In this document: positions 15,518 through 22,120 of the stretch, piece by piece
Numbering within the stretch: the first letter of the stretch is position 1
How the letters are laid out: each line of letters opens with the position of its first letter
Source: DASQHM01 sp035632095
GTDB lineage: Bacteria > Pseudomonadota > Alphaproteobacteria > Ferrovibrionales > Ferrovibrionaceae
DNA length: 28,838 nucleotides
Reading direction: 5' to 3'
Assembly (NCBI GenBank): GCA_035632095.1
Contig: DASQHM010000235.1
Location: 1 to 28,838 of the forward strand
Notes under the pieces: generated by a model
Told to the model about the DNA's origin: nothing
What the model saw: only the letters and a program-made list of their open reading frames with translations
Databases searched by the model: none
Translations under genes and position numbers: made by a program

Positions 15518-15612
15518 GGGAGGCTGGCTACGACCCGGGCCGAATCTCGTTACGGCTGCTTCCTTCCGGACCTGACCGGGTTGGCGAGCGTCCCGTCCGC
15601 CGCCAACCTCCC
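15518..15612 (-). ncRNA. ffs: 4.5S signal recognition particle RNA (small type)
   Basis: Read on the minus strand, positions 15577-15554 hold the invariant Ffh-binding core GGTCAGGTCCGGAAGGAAGC, including the GGAA tetraloop. The ends pair: GGGAGGTTGGC at the 5' end and GCCAGCCTCCC at the 3' end form an 11-bp helix with one G-U wobble, which sets the borders at 15612 and 15518 (95 nt). This is the short bacterial type without an Alu domain. The RNA scaffolds Ffh for co-translational targeting to FtsY and SecYEG. There is no T-rich terminator in the 38 bp before dnaX, so read-through with 3' processing is possible. Confidence 0.96.
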
Positions 15613-15618
15613 GGGCGA

Positions 15619-15649
15619 AGTATACCAGAACTCGCCTCGAACGATGCAA
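15619..15649 (-). promoter_or_regulatory. ffs: Promoter of the 4.5S RNA gene
   Basis: On the minus strand TATACT (15624-15619) lies 6 bp before the RNA 5' end and is preceded by TGG, making an extended -10 (TGGTATACT). TTGCAT at 15649-15644 could be the -35 box, with a long 19-bp spacer. The -10 position fits a start at about 15612 very well; the -35 assignment is weak. Confidence 0.6.
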
Positions 15650-15694
15650 GGCCGCCCGGTTGCCGAACCGGCGTCACGGTGCGATCCTTGGCCC

Positions 15695-15892
15695 ATGCCC
15701 GCCAACGACCCCAACGCCCGCTTGGCGCCCAGGGAATTCGAATCGCTCAAGGAAGTGGCGAAGGGGATCATGCAGCTTGCAATTCCCGCGCAGCACAAGG
15801 CCGCGCTGATCAAGCTCGGCTTCATCGAGGAGACGTCCGGCCGCTTGCTGTTGACGGAAATCGGCAAGATCAGGGTCGCGGCGGGCCGTTGA
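15695..15892 (+). CDS. Small winged-helix-like hypothetical protein
   Basis: A 65-residue protein of unknown function. I chose the ATG at 15695 (MPANDPNARLAPREFESLKE); the frame is open further upstream, but that part runs through the ffs promoter and RNA gene and looks non-coding. Residues 14-63 resemble a compact helix-turn-helix with a small wing: a helix (FESLKEVAKGIMQ), a second helix (PAQHKAALIKLGFI) and a strand pair (EETSGRLLLTEIGKIRV), like the end of a winged-helix domain. It could be a small DNA-binding or adaptor protein, but this rests on a pattern only. It is divergent from ffs and lies 75 bp before nudC on the same strand. Confidence 0.65.
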   Translation: MPANDPNARLAPREFESLKEVAKGIMQLAIPAQHKAALIKLGFIEETSGRLLLTEIGKIRVAAGR

Positions 15893-15967
15893 ACCGGCCG
15901 ATGTCGCACGATGCCCGCCTGCCGCCCGGGTTGCCGGTGGTAGTGCCCTGTGTCACCCTGCGGCCCC

Positions 15968-16906
15968 ATGAACGAACTTCGTACCACGCCCGCGCCCATC
16001 GTCTTTTGCGGCAATCCCCTCGATCGAGTCTCCCATCTGCGCCGCGACGCGGCCTGGCTCGCGGCCGCCCTGGTGGATCGCAAGAGCCGGTTTCTGCCGC
16101 TCTGGCAGCTCAAGGCGCTGGTGTCGCTCGCGCCCCAGCCGGCGCTTGACTGGCGCGGCGCGGGCGAAGTCGCCGACCTGATCGCCGCCGGCGCCAGCGT
16201 GGTGATGCTGGGCAAGGATGGCGAGACGTGCCGCTTCGCCGTGGATGCTTCGGCCTTGGCCGAAGGCGGGCGCGAGGGCTGGGGCAAGTTCATCGACGTG
16301 CGCTCCATCGCGCCGCAACTCACGGCGGAAGAGGCCGGCATCCTGGCGCAGGCCCGCGCCACCATCGACTGGCACGCGCGCCACCGTTTCTGCGCCGTAT
16401 GCGGCAAGCCGACCGAGGCGCGCGACGGCGGCTATATGCGCGCCTGCACCAGCGAGGCGTGCAAGGCGCAACATTTCCCGCGCACCGATCCGGTGGTGAT
16501 CATGCTGATCCTGCGCGGCGACATGTGCTTGCTCGGGCGCCAGCCGCAATTCCTGCGCGGCATGTATTCGGCGCTCGCCGGATTCATCGAGCCCGGCGAG
16601 ACCATCGAGAACGCCGTGCGCCGCGAAATCAAGGAAGAGGCCGGTGTGCCGGTCGGCCGGGTGCGCTATCACGCCTCGCAGCCGTGGCCGTTCCCGGCGT
16701 CGCTCATGATCGGCTGCTTCGGCGAGGCGACGGCCGAGACCATCACCGTGGACGCCGACGAACTGGAAGAGGCGCGCTGGTTCCCCCGCGCCGACGTGGC
16801 GGAAATGTTGCGCCGGAGCACCACGCCGGAAACCCCGCGCATGCCCCCGCCGCTGTCGTTGGCCCATCAGCTGGCGCGCGCCTGGATCGGCGGCGCCACG
16901 GTCTGA
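15968..16906 (+). CDS. nudC: NAD(+) diphosphatase / NADH pyrophosphatase, Nudix family
   Basis: A 312-residue NudC, which cleaves NADH/NAD to NMN(H) and AMP and in E. coli also removes NAD caps from RNA. An N-terminal domain (1-135) precedes a zinc ribbon with C142, C145, C160 and C165 (FCAVCGKPTE ... CTSEAC). The Nudix box is complete at 205-227: G205, E211, R219-E220, E223-E224 and G226. The NudC-specific motif SQPWPFPASLM begins at 237, just after the box, and distinguishes it from other Nudix hydrolases. The ATG at 15968 is preferred; an in-frame GTG at 15950 is an alternative. It is followed by a 114-bp gap before the thioesterase gene. Confidence 0.94.
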   Translation: MNELRTTPAPIVFCGNPLDRVSHLRRDAAWLAAALVDRKSRFLPLWQLKALVSLAPQPALDWRGAGEVADLIAAGASVVMLGKDGETCRFAVDASALAEGGREGWGKFIDVRSIAPQLTAEEAGILAQARATIDWHARHRFCAVCGKPTEARDGGYMRACTSEACKAQHFPRTDPVVIMLILRGDMCLLGRQPQFLRGMYSALAGFIEPGETIENAVRREIKEEAGVPVGRVRYHASQPWPFPASLMIGCFGEATAETITVDADELEEARWFPRADVAEMLRRSTTPETPRMPPPLSLAHQLARAWIGGATV

Positions 16907-16921
16907 GGCCCTCTTCGGCCC

Positions 16922-16998
16922 ATTACCAGCCGGGTAATTGCCGTCCCCGCCGGCACGGGCCAAAGTGCCTAGGCGCCGGGGTAAAATCCGCCCCCGGC
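16922..16998. repeat. Two inverted repeats between nudC and the thioesterase gene
   Basis: The first has arms ATTACC (16922-16927) and GGTAAT (16933-16938) with a 5-bp loop. The second has arms GCCGGGG (16975-16981) and CCCCGGC (16992-16998) around a 10-bp loop that contains TAAAAT (16982-16987), a good -10 match without a clear -35. Neither is followed by a T-run, so they do not look like intrinsic terminators. They may be regulatory sites, or chance in GC-rich DNA. Confidence 0.3.
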
Positions 16999-17020
16999 CC
17001 GTCATGCCGCGGAGGATCCC

Positions 17021-17431
17021 ATGGACGAACTCGAGCAATTGCGCCAGCGCCCCCTGCCCTTTGCCCAACTGCTCGGCATCAAATACCTGAGCGCCAGCAA
17101 GGACCGGGTGACGGCCGAAGTCAAAGTGCGGCCGGAGCTCTGCACCAGCCCGGCGGTCATGCACGGCGGCGCCATCATGGCCTTCGCCGACACGCTCGGC
17201 GCCGCAGCCACGATTCTGAACCTGCCGGACGGCGCCGGCACCACGACCATCGAATCCAAGACCAACTTCCTCTCGGCCGCCATGGTCAACACCACGGTGA
17301 CCGGCGAAACCACCCCGGTGCATCGCGGGCGGCGCACCATGGTCTGGCAGACGCGCATCACCAGCGCCGACGGTAAGCCGCTGGCGCTGGTGACCCAGAC
17401 CCAGATGGTGCTCGAACCGAAGAAAGGTTGA
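17021..17431 (+). CDS. PaaI-family hotdog thioesterase
   Basis: A 136-residue hotdog-fold protein of the PaaI group, which hydrolyses acyl-CoA or aryl-acyl-CoA thioesters. The signature VMHGGAIMAFADTLG (46-60) contains the conserved HGG (48-50) and the likely catalytic D57. GTTTIESKTNFLSAA and VTGETTPVHRGRRTMVWQTRI are the usual hotdog strands. The length is normal for the family. A strong ribosome site, GGAGG, lies just upstream of the ATG. Its stop is 4 bp before the GTG of an MmyB-type regulator gene, suggesting coupled expression. The substrate cannot be read from sequence. Confidence 0.9.
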   Translation: MDELEQLRQRPLPFAQLLGIKYLSASKDRVTAEVKVRPELCTSPAVMHGGAIMAFADTLGAAATILNLPDGAGTTTIESKTNFLSAAMVNTTVTGETTPVHRGRRTMVWQTRITSADGKPLALVTQTQMVLEPKKG

Positions 17432-17435
17432 GGCC

Positions 17436-18263
17436 GTGGCGACGGCGCATGCGAGCGCGCAGTTCGGCAAGCGCCTGCGCTGGTGGCGCGAGCGGCGCGG
17501 CCTGTCGCAGCTCGACCTGGCCTTGGCCGCGGAAACATCGCAGCGCCATTTGAGCTTTCTCGAATCCGGCCGCACCGGACCCAGCCGCGACATGGTCCTG
17601 CGCCTTGCCGCCACCCTCGACGTGCCGCTTCGTCAGCAGAACGCGCTCATGCTCGCGGCCGGATACGCGCCGGCCTGGCGCGAGAGCGACCTTGGCGCGC
17701 CCGAACTGGGCAAGGTCAACCAAGCGCTCGACCACATGTTGGCGCAACAGGAGCCTTATCCCGCGTTCGTGGTCGACCGGCGCTGGAACCTGCTCCGGGC
17801 CAACGGCGGCGCCGGACACCTGGTCGCCTTCCTCGCCGATCCTCCGGCGGTGGATGCGCCGCCGCCTGCCGGGCCGGTGAATCTGGCGCACCAGCTCGTC
17901 CAGCCGTCCGGCTTGCGCCCCTACATCGTCAACTGGGACGAAGTGGCGCTGCATTTCATCCGCGGGGTGCAGGCCGATGCGTTGGCCGACGGCACGGCGG
18001 AAACCGCCGAGCTGCTGCGCCAGCTGCTCGCGGTTCCAGGCGTGCCGACGCCGTCCCAGGGCGCCATGGACGAACCGCCGGCGCCCGTGCTGGTGGTTCA
18101 CTTCCGCAAGAACGGCACCTCGCTTCGCATGTTCACCACCATCGCCACGCTCGGCACGCCGCACGACGTGACGTTGCAGGAAATCCGCATCGAGTGCTTC
18201 TTCCCCGCCGACGATACGACCCAAGGTCTGTTCCAAAGCTGGGCAGCGGCGGCGCGAAACTGA
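17436..18263 (+). CDS. XRE-family regulator with MmyB-like ligand-binding domain
   Basis: A 275-residue transcription regulator. Residues about 8-62 are a Cro/C1-type helix-turn-helix (GKRLRWWRERRGLSQLDLAL, then TSQRHLSFLESGRTGPSRD). Residues about 90-270 match the MmyB-like ligand-binding domain: HMLAQQEPYPAFVVDRRWNL, GPVNLAHQLVQPSGLRPYI, TLQEIRIECFFPADD. One structurally studied MmyB-like regulator was, as I recall, found with a bound fatty acid, so an acyl ligand is a reasonable guess. The start is a GTG at 17436, 4 bp after the thioesterase stop, with the purine stretch AAAGGTTGAGG in front. The pairing suggests regulation of, or response to, the acyl metabolism of its neighbour; this is inference. 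Confidence 0.88.
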   Translation: MATAHASAQFGKRLRWWRERRGLSQLDLALAAETSQRHLSFLESGRTGPSRDMVLRLAATLDVPLRQQNALMLAAGYAPAWRESDLGAPELGKVNQALDHMLAQQEPYPAFVVDRRWNLLRANGGAGHLVAFLADPPAVDAPPPAGPVNLAHQLVQPSGLRPYIVNWDEVALHFIRGVQADALADGTAETAELLRQLLAVPGVPTPSQGAMDEPPAPVLVVHFRKNGTSLRMFTTIATLGTPHDVTLQEIRIECFFPADDTTQGLFQSWAAAARN

Positions 18264-18348
18264 AACCCAACCATTACCTGCCGGAGAATTGCGGCGGCCG
18301 ATCGCAGGACGGCAAATTTTCGCCGGTGACATTTCATCGGGAGCCGTC

Positions 18349-19239
18349 ATGGGCGAAAGTCTCGGCGTACTCGCCGCCATGCTGTCGAGCGGGCTCGGCG
18401 GGATCGCCGCCGGCACCACGCGCTTTATCATCGGCGCTGTCGATCCGGTGACGCTCGGCGCGTTCCGCTACGGCGGCGGCTTTCTCATCCTGCTGCCGAT
18501 TGCCCTGGCCAAGAGCCGCCGCTGGCCGGAAGCGCGAGACCTGCCGGCCGTCGCCGGTCTCGGCCTGCTGTTCTTCGGCATCTTCCCGGTGTTCTATAAC
18601 GCGGCGCTGTACTACACGACGGCGGCGCGCGGCGCGCTTGCGCTTTCGACCTTGCCGCTTCTCACCATGCTGATCGCGGCGCTGCTCGGCATCGAACCGC
18701 TGACCTGGCGCAAGACCTGCGGCGTGCTGGTGGCCGTCGGCGGCGTGACTATCTCGCTCGGCCTCGGCCTGAGCCAAGCTCCGGCGGGCGCCTGGCGCGG
18801 CGACGGGTTGATGATGACCGGCGCGGTGCTCATGGCGCTCTACACGATCTGGTCCAAAGCCTATATCGCGCGTTCCAGCGCTCTCACGTTCGCCACCGCC
18901 AGCATCGCGGCCGGCGCCGGTTGCCTCGTGCTGTTCGCGCTGACCCGAAACGGCTTTGCCGCATCGGCGCAATTCGGACCGGCGCAATGGGCAGGCGTCG
19001 CCTATCTCGCCGTCGGGGGCGGCGCCGTCAATTTCCTGCTCTGGGTTTGGGCGCTCGGCCGCGCCACGCCGACCCGCGTCGCCAACACGATCACCGTCAA
19101 TCCGGTGACCGCTTCGATCACAGCCGCGCTGTTGATCGGCGAGCCGATCCGTTTCGATACGCTGTTCGGAATCGCGGCGGTGTTCGCCGGAATCTGGATC
19201 GCCTCGACGATGCGGCGCAGTCCGGCGGCGGCGGCCTAG
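18349..19239 (+). CDS. EamA/DMT-superfamily transporter
   Basis: A 296-residue membrane protein with about ten hydrophobic helices in two EamA repeats, the usual size for drug/metabolite exporters. The first repeat runs about 5-140 (FRYGGGFLILLPIAL, VFYNAALYYTTAARGALALS, LLTMLIAALLGIEPLTWRK) and the second about 155-288 (MMTGAVLMALYTIWSKAYI, NFLLWVWALGRATPTRVAN, NPVTASITAALLIGEPI). The ALSTLPLLTMLIAALLG and NPVTASITAALLIGEP blocks are repeat-end signatures. The ATG at 18349 is preferred, with CGGGAG a few bases upstream. The substrate is unknown; related proteins export amino acids or metabolites. The stop codon overlaps that of the convergent GNAT gene in the tetranucleotide CTAG. Confidence 0.92.
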   Translation: MGESLGVLAAMLSSGLGGIAAGTTRFIIGAVDPVTLGAFRYGGGFLILLPIALAKSRRWPEARDLPAVAGLGLLFFGIFPVFYNAALYYTTAARGALALSTLPLLTMLIAALLGIEPLTWRKTCGVLVAVGGVTISLGLGLSQAPAGAWRGDGLMMTGAVLMALYTIWSKAYIARSSALTFATASIAAGAGCLVLFALTRNGFAASAQFGPAQWAGVAYLAVGGGAVNFLLWVWALGRATPTRVANTITVNPVTASITAALLIGEPIRFDTLFGIAAVFAGIWIASTMRRSPAAAA

Positions 19240-19730
19240 GTCAGCAGCAGCGACATCAACGTGCTGTCCTCGTAGGCGCCGCGCAGCTTCGCGTAGCGCC
19301 GGCGCACGCCTTCGACCTCGAAGCCCAAGGATAGGTAGAGACGGCGCGCCCGCTCGTTGCTGGCAAAGACGTCGAGTTCGATCCGCTCGAGGCCAAAGCG
19401 CCGGGCGGCATCAATGGTCGCCGAAAGCAGCCGTCGTCCGATGCCGCGTCCCCGCATTTCGGGCAACAAGCCGATGCCGAGCACCCCGTTGTGGGCGAAC
19501 GCCGGCCGTGGAATCGGCGTGATGTCGCACCAGCCGATGACGCGTTCGCCGTCGTGCGCGATGCGGAAGGGCTGGCCCTTTTCGATCATCGCGCTCCACC
19601 AGCTGCGCGAGGCTTCGAGCGGCGGCGCCTCGAAGAACGCCAGATAGCGCTGCTCGCGCGCAACCACGTCGAGACAGGCGCGCGCGCTCGGAATGTCCTC
19701 GAACTTGGCGGGCCGGATGTCGATCGGCAT
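19236..19730 (-). CDS. GNAT-family N-acetyltransferase
   Basis: A 164-residue GNAT protein predicted to transfer an acetyl group from acetyl-CoA to an amine. The start MPIDIRPAKFEDIPSARA is typical of the fold. LGIGLLPEMRGRGIGRRLLS (84-103) contains the Q/RxxGxG/A acetyl-CoA pyrophosphate loop as RGRGIG. The C-terminal strand-helix (ELDVFASNERARRLYLSLGF) is also standard. Overall it resembles RimI/RimL-like and amino-acid or antibiotic acetylating members, so the substrate is not assignable. It lies 17 bp after pheA on the same strand and is probably cotranscribed. It shares the CTAG stop overlap with the EamA gene. Confidence 0.9.
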   Translation of the reverse strand: MPIDIRPAKFEDIPSARACLDVVAREQRYLAFFEAPPLEASRSWWSAMIEKGQPFRIAHDGERVIGWCDITPIPRPAFAHNGVLGIGLLPEMRGRGIGRRLLSATIDAARRFGLERIELDVFASNERARRLYLSLGFEVEGVRRRYAKLRGAYEDSTLMSLLLT

Positions 19731-19747
19731 GGCGCGCGGCCGAAGAC

Positions 19748-20617
19748 TTAGGCGTGGCGGCGGAACGGTGCCTGCAGATAGACGCCAAGCACCTTGAGTT
19801 TGGCGGAGTAGAACTGCAACTCCTCCATGGCCCGTTCCACCGCTTTGTGCGCCGGGTGGCCTTCGATCTCCGCGTAAAACTGCGTCGCGGCGAAACTATT
19901 GTCGGTCATGTAGCTTTCGAGCTTCACCATGTTGATGCCATTGGTGGCGAAGCCGCCGAGCGCCTTGTAGAGCGCCGCAGGCACGTTGCGCACCTGGAAG
20001 ACGAAGCTTGTCAGGCACGGGCCGTCGTTCGGATCTGGTTCGGAGGGGCGGCGCGCCATGATCACGAAGCGCGTGGTATTGCCGAGCACGTCCTCGACGT
20101 GGCTCCGCAGCACCTGCAGCCCGTAGATCTCGCCCGCCAGCGGCGGCGCGATGGCCGCTTCCTCCTTGCTGGCGCGCTCCGCCACTTGCTTGGCGGCGCC
20201 CGCATTGTCGCCCGCGTCGATCGGCTGCAGCCCGAGATCGCGGATGGCCAGCCGGCACTGCGACAGCGATTGCATGTGGCTATAGACGCGCTTGACGGTG
20301 TCGAGGGTGGCGCCCGGCGGAGCCAGCAGCTGATAGCGCACGCGCAGGAAATGCTCGCCGATGATGAACAGGCCGGACTCAGGGAGCACGTGATGCACGT
20401 CGGCGACGCGGCCGGCCACTGAATTCTCGATCGGAATCATGCCTAGCGCCGCGCGGCCCTCCGACACGGCGGCGAAAGCATCGTCGAAAGTGCGGCACGG
20501 CATGACCTGCAGGTCGGGATAGACTTCCCGGCACGCGATGTGCGAATTCGCGCCGGGCATGCCCTGGAAGGCGATGGTGCGCGAGGGGGCCGCTGCCTCA
20601 GGTTTTGCCGGTGGCAT
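19748..20617 (-). CDS. pheA: Prephenate dehydratase with ACT domain
   Basis: A 289-residue monofunctional prephenate dehydratase, which converts prephenate to phenylpyruvate in phenylalanine synthesis. There is no chorismate-mutase domain at the N-terminus. Catalytic-domain signatures are IAFQGMPGANSH (15-26), MIPIENSVAGRV (60-71), the TRF triad at 182-184 in GNTTRFVIMAR, and SHMQSLSQCR. An ACT domain (about 202-280) gives feedback inhibition by phenylalanine; its effector motif reads KLESYM (232-237), matching the ESRP-type site. The ATG at 20617 lies inside the end of kdsB, a 20-bp overlap, so the two are translationally linked. The kdsB-pheA pairing is common in alphaproteobacteria. Confidence 0.96.
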   Translation of the reverse strand: MPPAKPEAAAPSRTIAFQGMPGANSHIACREVYPDLQVMPCRTFDDAFAAVSEGRAALGMIPIENSVAGRVADVHHVLPESGLFIIGEHFLRVRYQLLAPPGATLDTVKRVYSHMQSLSQCRLAIRDLGLQPIDAGDNAGAAKQVAERASKEEAAIAPPLAGEIYGLQVLRSHVEDVLGNTTRFVIMARRPSEPDPNDGPCLTSFVFQVRNVPAALYKALGGFATNGINMVKLESYMTDNSFAATQFYAEIEGHPAHKAVERAMEELQFYSAKLKVLGVYLQAPFRRHA

Positions 20618-21359
20618 GACGCTTCACAAATGTGCGGACACGTTCAAGGTCGGCGGGAGTATTGACTTCGAGGGGAACGGAGTCAACGAGTGCCACTTCG
20701 ATGCGCATGCCGGCTTCGAGCGCGCGAAGCTGTTCAAGACTTTCGCGCTGCTCCAACACGCCGTGCGGCAGCGACACGAACCGCTCCAGCGCCGCGCGCC
20801 GGTAAGCATAGATGCCGAAGTGATGATAGAGCGGCCCCTTCCCCGCCGGCACCGGATTGCGGCTGAAATAGAGGGCCCGTCCGTGACGCGCGCCTTCGGC
20901 AATGGCGGCGACCGCCTTGACCGATCCAGTATCGGCGGCGACCGCTGCGTCGTCGATCTCGACCGCAAGGGTGCCGATGTCGACCGCAGGGTCGGCCAAC
21001 AGCGCGAAAGCGGCACGCAGCGCGTCCGGCTCGATGGTCGGCACATCGCCCTGCAGATTGATGATTGCATCGTGGTCGCCCGCAGGATCGACGATGCGCA
21101 TCGCCGCATGAACGCGATCGGACCCTGATGCCAACGCCGGGTCGGTCATCACCGCTTGCCCGCCCGCGGCTTCGACGGCGCGCGCGATCTCCGCTTCGGC
21201 CACGGCGACGACGACCGGACCGATGGCGGCGCGCTTCGCGGCGCGCCAGACGTGCACGATCATCGGCGCACCCGCGATATCGGCCAGCGGCTTATCGGGA
21301 AGACGCGTCGCCTTGAGGCGCGCCGGAATTACGATCAGCGGATTGCGCGGCAGGCTCAA
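20598..21359 (-). CDS. kdsB: 3-deoxy-manno-octulosonate cytidylyltransferase
   Basis: A 253-residue CMP-Kdo synthetase, which activates Kdo with CTP for lipopolysaccharide inner-core synthesis. The start NPLIVIPARLKATRLPDKPL carries the nucleotide-binding IPARxxxTRLPxKPL motif. Later motifs are INLQGDVPTIEP, YFSRNPVP, HFGIYAYRRAALERF and VPLEVNTPADLERV. I start it at the TTG at 21359 rather than an in-frame TTG at 21395, because a full AGGAGG lies 6 bp upstream of 21359 and the protein then matches usual KdsB N-termini. The gene implies a Gram-negative outer membrane with Kdo-containing LPS. It is divergent from cycM and overlaps pheA by 20 bp. Confidence 0.95.
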   Translation of the reverse strand: MSLPRNPLIVIPARLKATRLPDKPLADIAGAPMIVHVWRAAKRAAIGPVVVAVAEAEIARAVEAAGGQAVMTDPALASGSDRVHAAMRIVDPAGDHDAIINLQGDVPTIEPDALRAAFALLADPAVDIGTLAVEIDDAAVAADTGSVKAVAAIAEGARHGRALYFSRNPVPAGKGPLYHHFGIYAYRRAALERFVSLPHGVLEQRESLEQLRALEAGMRIEVALVDSVPLEVNTPADLERVRTFVKRHATGKT

Positions 21360-21365
21360 GCGAGG

Positions 21366-21371
21366 CCTCCT
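21366..21371 (-). promoter_or_regulatory. kdsB: Ribosome binding site that sets the kdsB start
   Basis: AGGAGG on the minus strand, the full anti-16S match, ends 6 bp before the TTG at 21359. It supports translation from that TTG over the in-frame TTG 36 bp further upstream, which lacks a comparable site. Confidence 0.75.
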
Positions 21372-21472
21372 CGGCGGACAGTCCGCGTGGGTCAATCATC
21401 GCGGGCCAAACATTGCGGCATTTGGTCGCAGCGCTGGACGCTCGAGCCGCAGTCTCGCGCCAGTTATACGGG

Positions 21473-21490
21473 TTGCGCCCTGCGGCGCAA
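21473..21490. repeat. Hairpin/inverted repeat in the kdsB-cycM divergent region
   Basis: Perfect 7-bp arms TTGCGCC (21473-21479) and GGCGCAA (21484-21490) flank a 4-bp loop. TTGCGC within the left arm is followed after 17 bp by CTAATC (21496-21501), a weak promoter-like pair that could serve cycM. If so, the palindrome would overlap the -35 box, as an operator would. The remaining sequence in 21360-21568 shows nothing else I can support. Confidence 0.35.
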
Positions 21491-21568
21491 AGCCGCTAAT
21501 CTCCGGGCGCACGCGCGGGTTAAGCCCCGGTGCGGCTGGATGGATTCGGGATGCGCGGGTCGACATCG

Positions 21569-22120
21569 ATGAACGGCTTCGAACTCAACAAGATCATCGG
21601 CGCGGTGCTGTTCTGCCTGCTCGTCATCATGAGCATTCGCATCGTCGGCGACATCATCGTGCATCCGGTGAAGCTGAAGGAAAACGCCTACAAGGTCGAG
21701 GTTCCGAAGGAAGAAGGCGCCGCCACGGCCGCTGCCGCCGCCAAACCCGAACCCGACAAGCCGATCGAGACGCTGCTTGCCGCCGCGGACCCGAAGAAGG
21801 GCGAGCAAACCGGCAAGGTCTGCCTGACCTGCCACACCTTCGACAAGGGCCAGCCGAACAAGATCGGTCCAAATCTCTACGGCATCGTGGGCGAGAAACT
21901 GGCCGAGGTGCCGAACTTCTCCTTCTCCGATGCGATGCTGAAGAAGGGCGGCAGCTGGGGCTACGATGAGCTCTATCAGTTCCTCAAGTCGCCGAAGGAC
22001 TACATCCCGGGCACAAAGATGACCTTCGTCGGCTTGCCCAAGGCGGAAGACCGCGCCAACGTGATCGCCTTCCTTCGCACGCTCAGCGACCATCCGGTGC
22101 CCTTGCCGGCGGCGAAGTGA
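21569..22120 (+). CDS. cycM: Membrane-anchored c-type cytochrome (CycM-like)
   Basis: A 183-residue class I cytochrome c. It begins with a single membrane anchor (about 8-30, IIGAVLFCLLVIMSIRIVGDII), then an alanine/proline/lysine-rich linker (about 45-72), then the heme domain. Heme is attached at CLTCH (85-89), and M151 in PGTKMTF is the likely sixth ligand; GPNLYGIVG (100-108) is a family block. In Bradyrhizobium, CycM passes electrons to an aa3-type oxidase, so a respiratory role in the periplasm is expected. The ATG at 21569 gives MNGFELNKIIGAVL, the usual CycM start; two in-frame ATGs upstream add unlikely residues. Its stop overlaps the GTG of hisN by four bases. It is divergent from kdsB-pheA, a typical alphaproteobacterial layout. 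Confidence 0.93.
   Translation: MNGFELNKIIGAVLFCLLVIMSIRIVGDIIVHPVKLKENAYKVEVPKEEGAATAAAAAKPEPDKPIETLLAAADPKKGEQTGKVCLTCHTFDKGQPNKIGPNLYGIVGEKLAEVPNFSFSDAMLKKGGSWGYDELYQFLKSPKDYIPGTKMTFVGLPKAEDRANVIAFLRTLSDHPVPLPAAK

Noticed and set aside
16922..16998. Intrinsic terminator after nudC
   Set aside because: Hairpin arms exist, but neither is followed by a T-run on either strand.
15953..17614. A 553-codon minus-strand open frame across nudC and the thioesterase
   Set aside because: It is antisense to clearly coding nudC and PaaI genes, with composition typical of an antisense shadow.
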